Shown here: positions 52,570 through 62,139 of the stretch, piece by piece
Layout of the letters: each line of letters opens with the position of its first letter
Numbering within the stretch: position 1 is the first letter of the stretch
Assembly (NCBI GenBank): GCA_021205455.1
Contig: JAJPXL010000045.1
Location: forward strand, 1 to 64,000
Length of the DNA stretch: 64,000 bases
From: Clostridiales bacterium
GTDB taxonomy: Bacteria > Bacillota > Clostridia > Oscillospirales > Oscillospiraceae
Direction: 5' to 3'
The notes under the pieces: model-generated
Seen by the model: only the letters and a program-made list of their open reading frames with translations
Databases searched by the model: none
What the model was told of the DNA's origin: nothing
Made by a program: the position numbers and the translations under genes

Positions 52570-52598
52570 TTCCCATTTCCTTCCTGATGTGGTATACT
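52570..52598 (+). promoter_or_regulatory. Probable promoter of the zapA cluster
   Basis: TTCCCA and TATACT are separated by 17 bp, 55 bp before the zapA start. Confidence 0.5.
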
Positions 52599-52652
52599 AT
52601 TTAATAATCTGTCTGTTTGTGCTTCTGAGAAACATATATGGGAGGGAACAGT

Positions 52653-52970
52653 ATGAAAAATAAAGTCACTGTCACTGTCGCAGGCCGGAACTACATTCTG
52701 TCCAGCGAGGACAATACCGCCTATGTGGAGAAGGTGGCCGCCTATGTGGACGCTCAGATGTCGGAGCTGCAAAGGGATTCCAGGGCCTCCGCCCTGGATG
52801 TGGCGGTGATGACCGCCCTGAACGTGGCCGACAACTATTACCATGCCGTTGCCTCCAATGAGGACCTGCGCCGTCAGCTGAAAGAGGCCCTGGACGAGAA
52901 GGGCAAGCTGGACAGCCAGCTCAGCGAGGCCAAGCGGGAAATCGTCCGGCTGCAGCTGGGCAAGAAGTGA
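52653..52970 (+). CDS. zapA: Cell division protein ZapA
   Basis: The 105-residue protein starts MKNKVTVTVAGRNYILSSED and has the ZapA N-terminal beta-hairpin then a long coiled coil (about 60-103). ZapA bundles FtsZ filaments at the division ring. It follows GGGAGGGAAC. The next gene, a U32 peptidase, is 13 bp away, a usual neighbour in Firmicutes. Confidence 0.93.
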   Translation: MKNKVTVTVAGRNYILSSEDNTAYVEKVAAYVDAQMSELQRDSRASALDVAVMTALNVADNYYHAVASNEDLRRQLKEALDEKGKLDSQLSEAKREIVRLQLGKK

Positions 52971-52983
52971 GCGTTCCCCGCCG

Positions 52984-55074
52984 ATGATGGAGCTGCTGTC
53001 GCCTGCCGGCGGGCAGGAGTCGGTCGTTGCCGCCGTGCGCAGCGGGGCGGACGCCGTCTATCTCGGCTCCGGCAACTTCAACGCCCGCCGGGGCGCGGCC
53101 AACTTTGACGACGCCGCCCTGAGGGAGGCGGTGGAGTTTTGCCATCTCCGGGGGGTGAGGGTCTACCTGACCCTGAACACTCTGCTGGGGGACGGAGAGC
53201 TGGAGGAGGCGGCCCGGCTGGCCGCCTATGCCAGCGCCCTGGGCATTGACGCGGTGCTGGTGCAGGACCTGGGGGTGGCCGCCGTGGTGCGGCGGGTGGC
53301 CCCGGATCTGCCCCTCCACGCCTCCACCCAGATGACCGTTCACTCCCTGGACGGGGTTCGGGCTGCCGCCGACCTGGGCATGACCAGGGTGGTGCTGAGC
53401 CGGGAGCTGTCCAGGGACGCCATCGCCCACATCTGCGCCCACAGCCCGGTGGAGATCGAGGTGTTCGTCCACGGGGCGCTGTGTATGTGCTACTCCGGCC
53501 AGTGCTTCCTCTCTTCCGTCATCGGCGGACGTAGCGGCAACCGGGGGATGTGCGCCCAGCCCTGCCGCCTCCAATACGGCTGGGGCAGGCGGGCGGACGG
53601 TTATCCCCTGTCCCTGAAGGACATGAGCCTGGCGGAGCATTTGCAGGAGCTGGAGGAGATGGGGGTGGCCTGCGCCAAAATCGAGGGCCGGATGAAGCGG
53701 CCGGAGTATGTGGCCATCGTCACCCGCATCTACGCCGCCGCCCTGAGGGAAAAACGCAGCCCCACCCCGGCGGAGCTGGAGCAGCTGCGGCTGGCCTTCT
53801 CCCGTCAGGGCTTTACGGACGGGTACTACCGGGGCCGCACCGGCCCGGAGATGTTCGGCGTCCATGAGAAGGAGCCCCTGCCGGAGCAGCTGTTCGCTGA
53901 GGCCCGGAAGGGCTATCAGCGGGAGGTGCCGTTGGTGCCGGTGCGCCTGTCCGCCTGTGTGCAGGCGGGGAAGTCTGTCACCGTCACGACGGAGGATGAG
54001 GACGGCCACCGGGCCGCCGTCACCGCCCCGCCGCCGGAAGCCGCCCTCCATCGCCCCGTCACGGCGGCGCAGCTGGAGGGGCAGCTGGCCAAGACCGGCG
54101 GCACCCCCTATGCCTGCCAGAGCGTCCGGGCGGAGGTGGAGGAGGGGCTTTCCCTGCCCATCTCCCAGATGAACGCCCTGCGCCGGGGTGCGCTGGAGGA
54201 GCTGTCCCGTCAGCGCATCGCCCCGCCGAAGCGGCGGACGGGGGCTTATGCCCCCTGCCCGAAGGTGGAGAATCGGGCGGAAGAGTGCCAGTTCACCCTG
54301 TCCTGCGCTAGGGCGGAGCAGGTGACGGAGGCGCTGCTGGCCCTGTGCCCTGCGCTGATTGCCCTGGACCTGGAGGCCATGCTCCAGGCGGAGGGCCAGG
54401 TGGGCCGGATGCAGGCCCTGGGCATTGCCCCTGCGGTGACGCTGCCCCGCATTTTGTGGGACAGGGAGCGGGAGGGCTGCCTGAGGCAGCTCGCCACCCT
54501 CCGCAGCTGGGGGGTGGACACCGCCTATGCCTCCACCCTGGCCGGGCTGGCGCTGGCGAAGGAGGCCGGCTTCCCGGTGGTGCGGGGGGACTTTGGCCTG
54601 GGGGCCTATAATTCCGAGACCCTTTTGGAGCTGAAACGGCTGGGCTTTGCCTCCACGGTGCTGTCCTTTGAGCAGCGGCGGGAGCGGGTGCGGGACCTGT
54701 CCAAGTGCTTGGACACGGAGCTGCTGGTCTATGGCCGCCTGCCGCTGATGATTACGGAAAACTGCATCGTGAAAAACCACACCGGTCGGTGTGTGGAGGG
54801 CTGCCGACAGGCCCCCACCCTGGTGGACCGGAAGCGAATGCGCTTCCCGGTGGTGCGGGCCTACGGCTGCCGGAACGAGATTTTGAACGCCGTTCCCCTG
54901 TTCCTGGCGGACAAGCCGGAGGTTTATACCCATGTGGGGCTGTGGGCGGCCCGGCTGCGGTTTACCACGGAGACGGGGGCGGAGTGCGCCCATATCCTGG
55001 GCCGCTACCTGGGCCAAAACGGAGACAGCCCGGAGGCCTACACCCGCGGCCTCTACTTCCGCGAGGTGGAGTGA
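52984..55074 (+). CDS. U32-family peptidase-like protein (RlhA/YegQ type)
   Basis: This 696-residue protein has a TIM-barrel N-terminal part beginning MELLSPAGGQESVVAAV, the U32 signature EIEVFVHGALCMCYSGQCFLSS near residue 158 and MCAQPCRL with conserved Cys, then a DUF3656-like middle and a further barrel-related C-terminal part with CSxC-type cysteines (ITENCIVKN, GRCVEGC). Members of this family are mostly RNA hydroxylation enzymes using prephenate and an iron centre (RlhA, TrhP), so peptidase activity is doubtful. The start has a weak ribosome binding site (ATGATG; the second ATG is possible). Confidence 0.88.
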   Translation: MMELLSPAGGQESVVAAVRSGADAVYLGSGNFNARRGAANFDDAALREAVEFCHLRGVRVYLTLNTLLGDGELEEAARLAAYASALGIDAVLVQDLGVAAVVRRVAPDLPLHASTQMTVHSLDGVRAAADLGMTRVVLSRELSRDAIAHICAHSPVEIEVFVHGALCMCYSGQCFLSSVIGGRSGNRGMCAQPCRLQYGWGRRADGYPLSLKDMSLAEHLQELEEMGVACAKIEGRMKRPEYVAIVTRIYAAALREKRSPTPAELEQLRLAFSRQGFTDGYYRGRTGPEMFGVHEKEPLPEQLFAEARKGYQREVPLVPVRLSACVQAGKSVTVTTEDEDGHRAAVTAPPPEAALHRPVTAAQLEGQLAKTGGTPYACQSVRAEVEEGLSLPISQMNALRRGALEELSRQRIAPPKRRTGAYAPCPKVENRAEECQFTLSCARAEQVTEALLALCPALIALDLEAMLQAEGQVGRMQALGIAPAVTLPRILWDREREGCLRQLATLRSWGVDTAYASTLAGLALAKEAGFPVVRGDFGLGAYNSETLLELKRLGFASTVLSFEQRRERVRDLSKCLDTELLVYGRLPLMITENCIVKNHTGRCVEGCRQAPTLVDRKRMRFPVVRAYGCRNEILNAVPLFLADKPEVYTHVGLWAARLRFTTETGAECAHILGRYLGQNGDSPEAYTRGLYFREVE

Positions 55075-55102
55075 CCGGCCCGCAAAAATGAGGTTGATTG
55101 CT

Positions 55103-55552
55103 ATGGAACTGAAACTCAAAGCGCTTTCCGATAAAATCGGCCGGGAGATCCCCGTGCCCTATTACGCCAGCGCCGGGGCCGCCGCCATGGACCTCCACGC
55201 CTGCATGGACGAGGCTGTGACCATCGCCCCCGGCCAGCGGGCCACCATCCACACCGGCTTTGCCATCGCCCTGCCGGATGCGGGGTATGTGGCGCTGATT
55301 TTCGCCCGCAGCGGACTGGGGGCGAAGTACGGCATCGCCCCCGCCAACTGCGTGGGCGTCATTGACAGCGACTACCGGGGGGAGATTATGGTCTGCCTGT
55401 CCAACTCCGGCGACGCCCCCTACACCGTCCGGCCGGGGGACCGTATCGCCCAGATGGCGATTCTCCCCGTGGCCCAGGCCCAGGTTCGGCTGGTGGACGA
55501 TTTGGACGAGACGGCGCGGGGCGCCGGCGGCTTCGGCTCCACCGGAAAGTGA
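55103..55552 (+). CDS. dut: dUTP diphosphatase
   Basis: The 149-residue trimeric enzyme hydrolyses dUTP to dUMP. All five motifs are visible: AGAAAMDLHA, RSGLGAKYGI, GVIDSDYRGEIMV, RIAQMAILPV and the C-terminal GAGGFGSTGK arm. An upstream in-frame ATG at 55088 has no ribosome binding site, whereas AGG lies before 55103. It sits between the U32 gene and maf. Confidence 0.95.
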   Translation: MELKLKALSDKIGREIPVPYYASAGAAAMDLHACMDEAVTIAPGQRATIHTGFAIALPDAGYVALIFARSGLGAKYGIAPANCVGVIDSDYRGEIMVCLSNSGDAPYTVRPGDRIAQMAILPVAQAQVRLVDDLDETARGAGGFGSTGK

Positions 55553-55595
55553 CGGAAACGGGCAATTAAGGTTCAGTTAAGAAGGTAAGCGTATT

Positions 55596-56168
55596 ATGAA
55601 GTTGATTTTAGCATCCCAGTCCCCCCGCAGGAAGGCCCTGCTGGAGCAGATGGGATTTCAGGACTTTGAGGCCATCCCCGCCCAGGGGAAGGAGGAGGCG
55701 GACCCCGCCCTCCCGCCGGAGGAGTATGTGGAGCGCCTTGCCCTCCACAAGGCCCAGGAGGTGGCGGCGAACCAGGGGGAGGACGCCGTGGTCATCGGCG
55801 CGGACACCGTGGTGGTGCTGGACGGCCACATTCTGGGCAAGCCCAAAAACGCGGCGGAGGCGCTGCAAATGCTGACCGCCCTGTCCGGCCGCAAGCATCT
55901 GGTGCATACCGGCGTGGCCGTGATTTGTGGCGACGAGGTGGAGCTGCGCCACGAGACCACCAAGGTCACCTTCTGCACCCTGACCCAGCGGGAGATGCTG
56001 GCCTACATCGCCACCGGCGAGCCCATGGACAAGGCCGGAGCCTACGGCATCCAGGGCCGGGGTGCCCTCTTTATTGACAAGATAGAGGGAGATTATTATA
56101 ATGTAGTTGGGCTGCCCATCAGCTGCCTGAACCGTATGCTGGGCCGCTTTGGGGTGCAGTCCATCTGA
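55596..56168 (+). CDS. maf: Maf-family nucleotide pyrophosphatase
   Basis: This 190-residue protein begins MKLILASQSPRRKALLEQMG and has VIGADTVVVLDGHILGKP near 67, HLVHTGVAVI and GKAGAYGIQG-like DKAGAYGIQGRGALFI. It hydrolyses non-canonical nucleoside triphosphates and its overproduction blocks septation in Bacillus. It is preceded by AAGAAGG and is followed by mreC, as in many Firmicutes. Confidence 0.94.
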   Translation: MKLILASQSPRRKALLEQMGFQDFEAIPAQGKEEADPALPPEEYVERLALHKAQEVAANQGEDAVVIGADTVVVLDGHILGKPKNAAEALQMLTALSGRKHLVHTGVAVICGDEVELRHETTKVTFCTLTQREMLAYIATGEPMDKAGAYGIQGRGALFIDKIEGDYYNVVGLPISCLNRMLGRFGVQSI

Positions 56169-56236
56169 CCATCGCAGAACAGCAGTGATCGTCTGATGCG
56201 GGCGCACAGTCGTTTCGCAGGAAAGGACGTTTTACC

Positions 56237-57076
56237 TTGAAGAATTTTTTCCAAAAACACGGCATTTGGGTGCTGATTGCGGCGCTGTTCCTCACCGCCG
56301 GCCTGACCCTGGGCAGCGCCGTGGTGCCCAACTTCACCGCGCCGCTGACCAACCTGGTGGGGGTCGTAGCTACGCCCTTCCGCAATGCGGCCAACAGCTT
56401 CTTCTCCTGGGTGGAGGATGTGTACGACTACGCCTTCCGCTATGAGGAGCTGCAGCAGAAGGTGGCCGACCTGGAGCAGGAGGTGGCCGAGATGCGGGAG
56501 GAGAACCGGGAGGCCCAGGACGCCCTGGACGAGAACGAGCGCCTCCGTGAGCTGCTGAACCTGGCGGAGAAGCGGAGCGATATGGTTTTTGAGGACGCCA
56601 CCGTCACCGGCCGCTCCACCACCAGCTGGGAATCCACCCTGACGCTGAACAAGGGCTCCTCCTCCGGCGTGGCGGTCAATCAGTGCGTCATCACGGAGAC
56701 GGGCAGCCTGGTGGGCGTTGTGGCGGAGGTGGGCACCAACTGGTGCACCGTCGTCACCATCATCGACCCGGATATCAGCGTGGGCGCGGTGGTCTACCGC
56801 ACCAATGATTCCGCCATGCTGGAAAGCGACCTCTCCACCATGAGCGCGGGCAAATGTATGCTGACCTACCTCTCCTCGGAGGCCCAGCTCATCGCCGGGG
56901 ACGAGGTTTTGACCTCCGGCGAGACGGGCATCTACCCCTCCGGGCTGTTGATTGGAACGGTGGACGAGGTGCGCACCGACTCTGCCGGAATTGAGAACTA
57001 CGCCATCATCACGCCCGCTGTGACCTTCAGTGAGCTGAGCGAGGTCTTTATTGTAAAGGAATTTTCCGCCAGCTGA
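56237..57076 (+). CDS. mreC: Rod shape-determining protein MreC
   Basis: The 279-residue bitopic protein has a short cytoplasmic N-terminus, a membrane helix (about 10-30), a coiled coil (about 60-108) and a C-terminal beta-barrel pair with GRSTTSWESTLTLNKGSSSGV and ISVGAVVYR-type text. It organises the elongation machinery outside the membrane. The start is TTG, supported by GGAAAGGACG. mreB is not in the window. Confidence 0.92.
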   Translation: MKNFFQKHGIWVLIAALFLTAGLTLGSAVVPNFTAPLTNLVGVVATPFRNAANSFFSWVEDVYDYAFRYEELQQKVADLEQEVAEMREENREAQDALDENERLRELLNLAEKRSDMVFEDATVTGRSTTSWESTLTLNKGSSSGVAVNQCVITETGSLVGVVAEVGTNWCTVVTIIDPDISVGAVVYRTNDSAMLESDLSTMSAGKCMLTYLSSEAQLIAGDEVLTSGETGIYPSGLLIGTVDEVRTDSAGIENYAIITPAVTFSELSEVFIVKEFSAS

Positions 57077-57090
57077 AAGGGGGCCCTGCT

Positions 57091-57600
57091 ATGCTGCGCA
57101 GTCGCGGCAGCCTGATGAAGTGGACGCTGTACATCCTGGCGTTTTTTCTGCTGTTTTTTCTGGAGTGCTGTGTGTTCAACCGGTACCCCATTTCCGGCGG
57201 CGTGCCCCTGCTGGCCCCGCTGGCGGTGATCACGGTGGCCTGCCTGGAGGGCAGCTTCTCCGGCAGCCTGTTTGGGCTGGCGGTGGGCATCCTCTGCGCC
57301 CTGGTCTATTACCGCATCGGCGGCGTGATGATTCTGGCCTGCACCCTGTTGGGGGTGCTGGCGGGCATCTTTGCCGATAAGATCGGGCGCACCATCGTGG
57401 GCGTCCTGGTCAGCGATGTGGCGGGCATCGTACTGTTAGAGGTGTTCCTGGTCTGGCTGCGCCACACCTTTTACCTCATCGAGCTGGACACCCTGCTGGC
57501 CATCGCCGTGCCGGAGGGGCTGTACACCCTGATTTTTGCCCTGCCCAGCTACCTGCTCTTCTGGTGGGTACACCAAAGGTGCCAGCCGAAGGCGGACTGA
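57091..57600 (+). CDS. mreD: Rod shape-determining protein MreD
   Basis: This 169-residue protein has five or six hydrophobic helices and starts shortly after mreC, with AAAGGGGG upstream. The second Met at residue 9 is an alternative start. MreD is weakly conserved; the call rests on size, topology and position between mreC and the PBP2 gene. Confidence 0.85.
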   Translation: MLRSRGSLMKWTLYILAFFLLFFLECCVFNRYPISGGVPLLAPLAVITVACLEGSFSGSLFGLAVGILCALVYYRIGGVMILACTLLGVLAGIFADKIGRTIVGVLVSDVAGIVLLEVFLVWLRHTFYLIELDTLLAIAVPEGLYTLIFALPSYLLFWWVHQRCQPKAD

Positions 57601-57668
57601 CCCATACCCCATAAGGAGGCGGACGCCTCCGAGCCGCGTTTTCTGATTTTCTAGTTTGAGGTATCCCA

Positions 57669-59744
57669 GTGGAAGGTAAAAAATTTGTAACCCGAACCGT
57701 ATGCATCATCGTAGCCCTGGTGCTGGTATTTGTCTACTTCTTCTATCTGCTGTACGACGCCCAGGTGGTCAACGCCATCACCGATTCCACCTCCACCGAC
57801 CTGAGCCTGACCTCCTCCTCCGAGACGGTGGAGGCCGCCAGAGGGAACATTTACGACCGGTATGGTCGGGAGCTGGTGACCAACACCACCATCTACAACG
57901 TGGAGCTGGACATCGACAGCATGGGCACCGAGGCCGAGCAGGCCGCCACCGTGGTCAAGCTCATCGAGCTCTGCGAAGAGCAGGGGCTGGAGTGGAACAA
58001 CAGCGAGTTCCCAGTGGAGTACGATGCGGACAGTGGCAGCTTTGTCTTTACCACAGATACGCCCTATGTGGTGGTTTCCAACGGCACCTACACCGCCACC
58101 AGGCTGAATACCCTGTGCCAGAACATGGGCTGGGGCACCACCGGCACCAGCGCCAACACGCTGATTCGCCAGATGTGCAACACCTTCAGCATTGACGGCA
58201 GCCTGGAGCCGGAGCGAAAGCTGGAGATCTTGGGGGTGCTGTACTCCGCCCTGCTGCGCTCCGGCGTGGACCAAATCGTCTGGACGGACTACTACTTCCT
58301 GGAGGACGTGGATTTCTCCTTCATCAGCGTGGTGAAGGAGGAGGGGCTGGACGGGGTCAACATCGTGGCCACCACGGAGCGCTCCTATAATACCGACTAT
58401 GCCGGCGTCCTGCTGGGCCAGGTGGGCGCCATCTCCTCTGAGAGCTGGAGCGAGAATAAGGAGACCTACCTGGCGGAGGGCTACAGCATGGACTCCATCA
58501 TCGGCCTGTCCGGTGTGGAATCCGCCTTTGAGGAGTACCTCCGGGGGACGGACGGCACAAAGACGGTGACGAAGGACGCGGACGGCAACATCGTCTCCGA
58601 GGAGTACACGGAGGAGCCCCAGGCGGGGAACAACGTCACCCTGACCATTGACATCAAGCTCCAGGAGGCCGCCGAGGAGGCCCTGGAGAAGTATACCGAG
58701 AGCATCAATGACGGCGCCGGCGGCAGCGCCGCCGTGGTGGTGGACATCAACACCGGCGAGATTCTGGCCAGCGCCTCCTGGCCCACCTTCTCCGCCGCCA
58801 CTTATACGGAGGACTATGAGGAGCTGTCAGAGGATGAGCTGCTGCCCCTCTACAACCGGGCGCTGCTGGGCACCTACGCCCCAGGCTCCACCTATAAGAT
58901 CTGCTCGGCGGTGGCGGGCCTCAGCTCTGGGGCCATCACCACCTCCACCACCTTTGAGTGCAACTACAGCTTCCAGTATTACGACTGGGTGTACCACTGC
59001 TGGTACAAAAAGGGCCACGGCACGGAAAACGTGGCGGACGCCGTGCGGGATTCCTGCAACGTGTTCTTCTACAACCTGGCCGACCTGGTGGGCATTGACA
59101 CACTGACGGACTACGCCCAGCAGTTTGGCCTGGGCGTCTCCACCGGGGTGGAGCTGACGGAGAGCACCGGCGTCAACGCCGGACCGGACTATTCCGAGTC
59201 CGTGGGTTCCACCTGGACCCTGGGCCAGGTCATGTCCGCCGTCATCGGCCAGAGCGACAACCAGTTCACCCCTTTGCAGCTGGCCAACTATATCGCCACC
59301 TTCATCAACGGGGGCACCCGGTACTCCGCCCACTTCCTGAAGAGCGTGAAATCCTATGACAACAGCGAAATCGTCACCAGCGTAGAGCCCACCGTCCTGA
59401 ACACGGTGGAAATCAGCGACGACGCCTACGCCGCCATCAAAAAGGGCATGGGCGAGGTCATCGACGCGGATAACATCACGGACTTTGACACCCTCCGTTC
59501 CTGGGGCATCGATGTGGGCCTGAAAACCGGTACCGCCCAGCTGGGCAATACGGGGCTGTACAACGCCGTCATCGTGGCCTTTGCCCCCTATGACGATCCG
59601 GAGATTGCCATCTGCACCGTGGTGGAGAAGTCCCCCAGCCAGGGCGCTGATACGGCCATGATCGCGGCGGCGATTCTGGAGTACTACTTCTCCGACGACG
59701 CCACCCTGGAGCGGGTCAATGCGGAGAACGCGCTGATCAATTGA
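57669..59744 (+). CDS. mrdA: Penicillin-binding protein 2 (class B, elongation)
   Basis: The 691-residue transpeptidase has one membrane helix (about 9-29), the dimerisation/pedestal part beginning ARGNIYDRYGRELV near 57, and a transpeptidase domain with Ser407 of the STYK motif, SCN at 462 and KTG at 619. It cross-links peptidoglycan during side-wall growth with MreC/MreD encoded upstream. The GTG start follows GAGGT. No rodA is adjacent. Confidence 0.92.
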   Translation: MEGKKFVTRTVCIIVALVLVFVYFFYLLYDAQVVNAITDSTSTDLSLTSSSETVEAARGNIYDRYGRELVTNTTIYNVELDIDSMGTEAEQAATVVKLIELCEEQGLEWNNSEFPVEYDADSGSFVFTTDTPYVVVSNGTYTATRLNTLCQNMGWGTTGTSANTLIRQMCNTFSIDGSLEPERKLEILGVLYSALLRSGVDQIVWTDYYFLEDVDFSFISVVKEEGLDGVNIVATTERSYNTDYAGVLLGQVGAISSESWSENKETYLAEGYSMDSIIGLSGVESAFEEYLRGTDGTKTVTKDADGNIVSEEYTEEPQAGNNVTLTIDIKLQEAAEEALEKYTESINDGAGGSAAVVVDINTGEILASASWPTFSAATYTEDYEELSEDELLPLYNRALLGTYAPGSTYKICSAVAGLSSGAITTSTTFECNYSFQYYDWVYHCWYKKGHGTENVADAVRDSCNVFFYNLADLVGIDTLTDYAQQFGLGVSTGVELTESTGVNAGPDYSESVGSTWTLGQVMSAVIGQSDNQFTPLQLANYIATFINGGTRYSAHFLKSVKSYDNSEIVTSVEPTVLNTVEISDDAYAAIKKGMGEVIDADNITDFDTLRSWGIDVGLKTGTAQLGNTGLYNAVIVAFAPYDDPEIAICTVVEKSPSQGADTAMIAAAILEYYFSDDATLERVNAENALIN

Positions 59745-59800
59745 TCGTGCAGGATTGATAGAGAAGTGATTTGAAAAAACTGAGCGAAGGATTGATTCCA

Positions 59801-61672
59801 GTGTCTGACACCCCCATCTACAACTCTCGTGACCGGAACTATAAGACCCCCTATGGAGCGGTGCCCTCTGGTACAACGGTGCAGTTCACCCTCCGTCCGC
59901 CTCGGACAGAGGGTTTTTCCCGGGCGACCCTGTTGGCGTGGTTTGAGTTCCAGGGCAACCGGCTGGTCACCGTTCCCATGCCCTGGACGGCCGCCGAGGG
60001 AGGGCGCGACCTCTTCACCGGCGCCCTGGACACCGCCGATTATGTGGGCCTGGTCTGGTACAAGTTCCGCCTGGAAGGGTTGAACGGCAAATTCGTGGAG
60101 CTGGACACCCATCAGCTCACTGTTTACGACGGCAGCGAGCAGGTGCCCGACTGGTTCGGACAGGGGATGTGCTATCAGATCTTCCCGGACCGGTTCTACC
60201 GGACGGAGGTGCCCGACCCCACCGGCATGGTGGGAGGCCGCACCGTCCATCAGAGCTGGGACGAGGCCCCGGAGTACGATAACGGCCAGCACCCCGCCGG
60301 GGAGCCGGTGGTGACGAACCGGGACTTCTTCGGCGGCAGCCTGAAGGGGGTGGAGGCGAAGCTGGACTATATCGCCTCCCTGGGGGTGGAGACCATCTAC
60401 TTCTGCCCCATCTTTGAAGCGCCGGAGAACCATCGCTATGGTACGGCGGATTACACGAAGATCGACCCCATGCTGGGCACCAATGAGGAGTTTACCGCCC
60501 TGTGCGAGGCGGCCCATAAGCGGGGGATACGGGTGATTCTGGACGGCGTCTTTAATCACACCGGCTACACCTCCCGCTACTTCAACGGCGACGGCTATTA
60601 TCCGGAGCCGGGGGCGGCCCAGTCCCAGGACTCCCGCTATTACGACTGGTTCGACTGGAAGCACTGGCCGGATGACTATGACTGCTGGTGGGGGGTCCGC
60701 ACCCTGCCCGCCGTGAACGAGAGCAGCCAGGGGTACCGGAACTTCATCTTTGCCGGGGAGGATTCCATCGTCCGCCGCTGGCTGCGGGCCGGCGCGGACG
60801 GCTGGCGGCTGGATGTGGCCGACGAGCTGCCGGACGACTTTGTGGAGGGCATCCACGCCGCCGCCCGGGCGGAGAAGCCGGACGCCGCCGTCATCGGCGA
60901 GGTCTGGGAGGACGGCACCACCAAGGTGGCCTACGGCGTCCGCCGCCGCCACCTGCTGGGGAAGCACCTGGACGGCCTGATGAACTATCCCTTCCGCACG
61001 GCGCTGATCAACTTCCTGCTGGGGGGCCAGGGCGAGGCGTTCCGGGACAAGATGGAGACGCTGCGGGAGAACTATCCCCCCTTCGCCTTCTACTCCGCCA
61101 TGAACGCCCTGGGCACCCACGACACCCTGCGCATCCTGACCTACCTGGGTGTGGGCAGCGACATGGGCCAGCAGACCAAGGACTGGCGGGCAAGCTATGT
61201 GATGACCGACCAGCAGCGGGAGCGGGGCACCGCCCTGCTGAAGCTGGGGGCTATGGTGCTGTTCACCTTCCCCGGCGCGCCCACCGTGTACTACGGGGAC
61301 GAGGCGGGCATGACCGGCTTTGAGGACCCCTTCAACCGCGGCCCCTATCCCTGGGGGAAGGAGGACCGGGACCTGCTGCAATGGTACCGGACCCTGGGGA
61401 ACCTGCGGAAGACCGCCCCCGCCCTACGGCAGGGGGAGCTGTCTTGGGGCAGCTGCAAGGGCCACAGCCTGAGCTTCCTGCGCACCGAGGGGCGGGAGGT
61501 ATACGCCACGGCGGTGAACGCGGGCAACGCGGTGGAGGAGATTACCATCCCCTGGGGCAGCTCCTTTGCGGTGGATGTGATGCGGGGGACCGTGGTGCAG
61601 GCCCAGCAGGGGGCGCTGCATCTGCTGCTGCCGCCCATGAGCGGCGTGATTTTAAAGTCCGTCTCCATGTAG
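59801..61672 (+). CDS. Glycoside hydrolase family 13 protein (neopullulanase/cyclomaltodextrinase-like)
   Basis: This 623-residue cytosolic enzyme has an N-terminal CBM34-like beta domain (IYNSRDRNYKTPYGAVP start), then the GH13 barrel with region I (GVFNHTG), nucleophile Asp338 in DGWRLDVADE, acid/base Glu367 in VIGEVWED and Asp441 in LGTHDTLR, and a C-terminal beta domain. It would hydrolyse maltodextrins. The GTG at 59801 after GCGAAGGA gives the usual family N-terminus; a TTG at 59771 is an alternative. No signal peptide. The sugar importer at 14-18 kb could supply it (inference). Confidence 0.9.
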   Translation: MSDTPIYNSRDRNYKTPYGAVPSGTTVQFTLRPPRTEGFSRATLLAWFEFQGNRLVTVPMPWTAAEGGRDLFTGALDTADYVGLVWYKFRLEGLNGKFVELDTHQLTVYDGSEQVPDWFGQGMCYQIFPDRFYRTEVPDPTGMVGGRTVHQSWDEAPEYDNGQHPAGEPVVTNRDFFGGSLKGVEAKLDYIASLGVETIYFCPIFEAPENHRYGTADYTKIDPMLGTNEEFTALCEAAHKRGIRVILDGVFNHTGYTSRYFNGDGYYPEPGAAQSQDSRYYDWFDWKHWPDDYDCWWGVRTLPAVNESSQGYRNFIFAGEDSIVRRWLRAGADGWRLDVADELPDDFVEGIHAAARAEKPDAAVIGEVWEDGTTKVAYGVRRRHLLGKHLDGLMNYPFRTALINFLLGGQGEAFRDKMETLRENYPPFAFYSAMNALGTHDTLRILTYLGVGSDMGQQTKDWRASYVMTDQQRERGTALLKLGAMVLFTFPGAPTVYYGDEAGMTGFEDPFNRGPYPWGKEDRDLLQWYRTLGNLRKTAPALRQGELSWGSCKGHSLSFLRTEGREVYATAVNAGNAVEEITIPWGSSFAVDVMRGTVVQAQQGALHLLLPPMSGVILKSVSM

Positions 61673-61767
61673 CCTGATGGCATCAACTTTAAGATGAAAT
61701 CTATCCTGGGTTGCGGAGAATAACGCAGCCGTACAGTCAGATTTCCTCAACCAAAGAATAACAAAAT

Positions 61768-61801
61768 TGCCGCCCGTTCCGCTTCAACGGAACGGGCGGC
61801 A
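61768..61801 (-). terminator. Intrinsic terminator on the minus strand
   Basis: TGCCGCCCGTTCCG and CGGAACGGGCGGCA form a perfect 14-bp stem. On the minus strand it is followed by ATTTTG. No supported gene lies upstream on that strand, which points to a non-coding transcript. Confidence 0.7.
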
Positions 61802-61925
61802 GTCTCACCAGTGAGAAGGCACATCGTCTGTTGCCTGATAGACCACTTGAAAACGAGACAAGACGCAAGCCGGTTGCCTGATACGGGGAGATTCTCAAGA
61901 GGGGACCACAGGTCCCCCTCTTCAT
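61768..61925 (-). ncRNA. Candidate structured RNA, minus strand
   Basis: Reading the minus strand, an AGAGGGGACC/GGTCCCCTCT hairpin at about 61896-61922 is followed by two copies of TATCAGGCAAC 43 bp apart (61873-61883 and 61830-61840), a small TCTCAC/GTGAGA hairpin and a strong terminator. The short frames here have no convincing ribosome binding site or family. A weak TTGACC-16-TAGAAC promoter lies upstream. The class is not recognised. Confidence 0.35.
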
Positions 61926-61953
61926 ACACTATGAATTATTGTTCTATACGAAA

Positions 61954-61993
61954 GGAAACGACGGTCAACTGAATTCAGTTGACCGTCGTTTCC
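61954..61993. repeat. Perfect 40-bp palindrome
   Basis: GGAAACGACGGTCAACTGAA is followed directly by its exact reverse complement, centred on GAATTC. As RNA it makes an 18-bp hairpin. No strong T-run follows on either strand. It separates the two candidate RNA regions. Confidence 0.8.
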
Positions 61994-62001
61994 CTTCCTG
62001 C

Positions 62002-62139
62002 TTATACAGATTCTGCCGGTTCCTGCCTTAACCACAGAGAAGGTGGGAACATCGTGTCCTGCTTCGTTTTGACAATGAGGTGCCCGATGCAAATAATCAT
62101 TGAAGCGACCGTGGCAGAGAAGCAGCCCAGCATCAGCAT
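62002..62139 (-). CDS. Possible small hydrophobic protein (toxin-like), weakly supported
   Basis: The frame encodes 45 residues, MLMLGCFSATVASMIICIGH followed by a basic-polar tail. The hydrophobic first half and short length recall holin-like type I toxins of Firmicutes. There is no visible ribosome binding site, and the longer frame to 62223 starts inside a terminator hairpin. A plus-strand promoter-terminator unit runs antisense to its first half. It may equally be non-coding. Confidence 0.25.
   Translation of the reverse strand: MLMLGCFSATVASMIICIGHLIVKTKQDTMFPPSLWLRQEPAESV
62069..62097 (+). promoter_or_regulatory. Promoter of a candidate small RNA
   Basis: A consensus TTGACA and AATAAT are separated by 17 bp. 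The nearest downstream plus-strand element is a terminator 120 bp away. Confidence 0.65.
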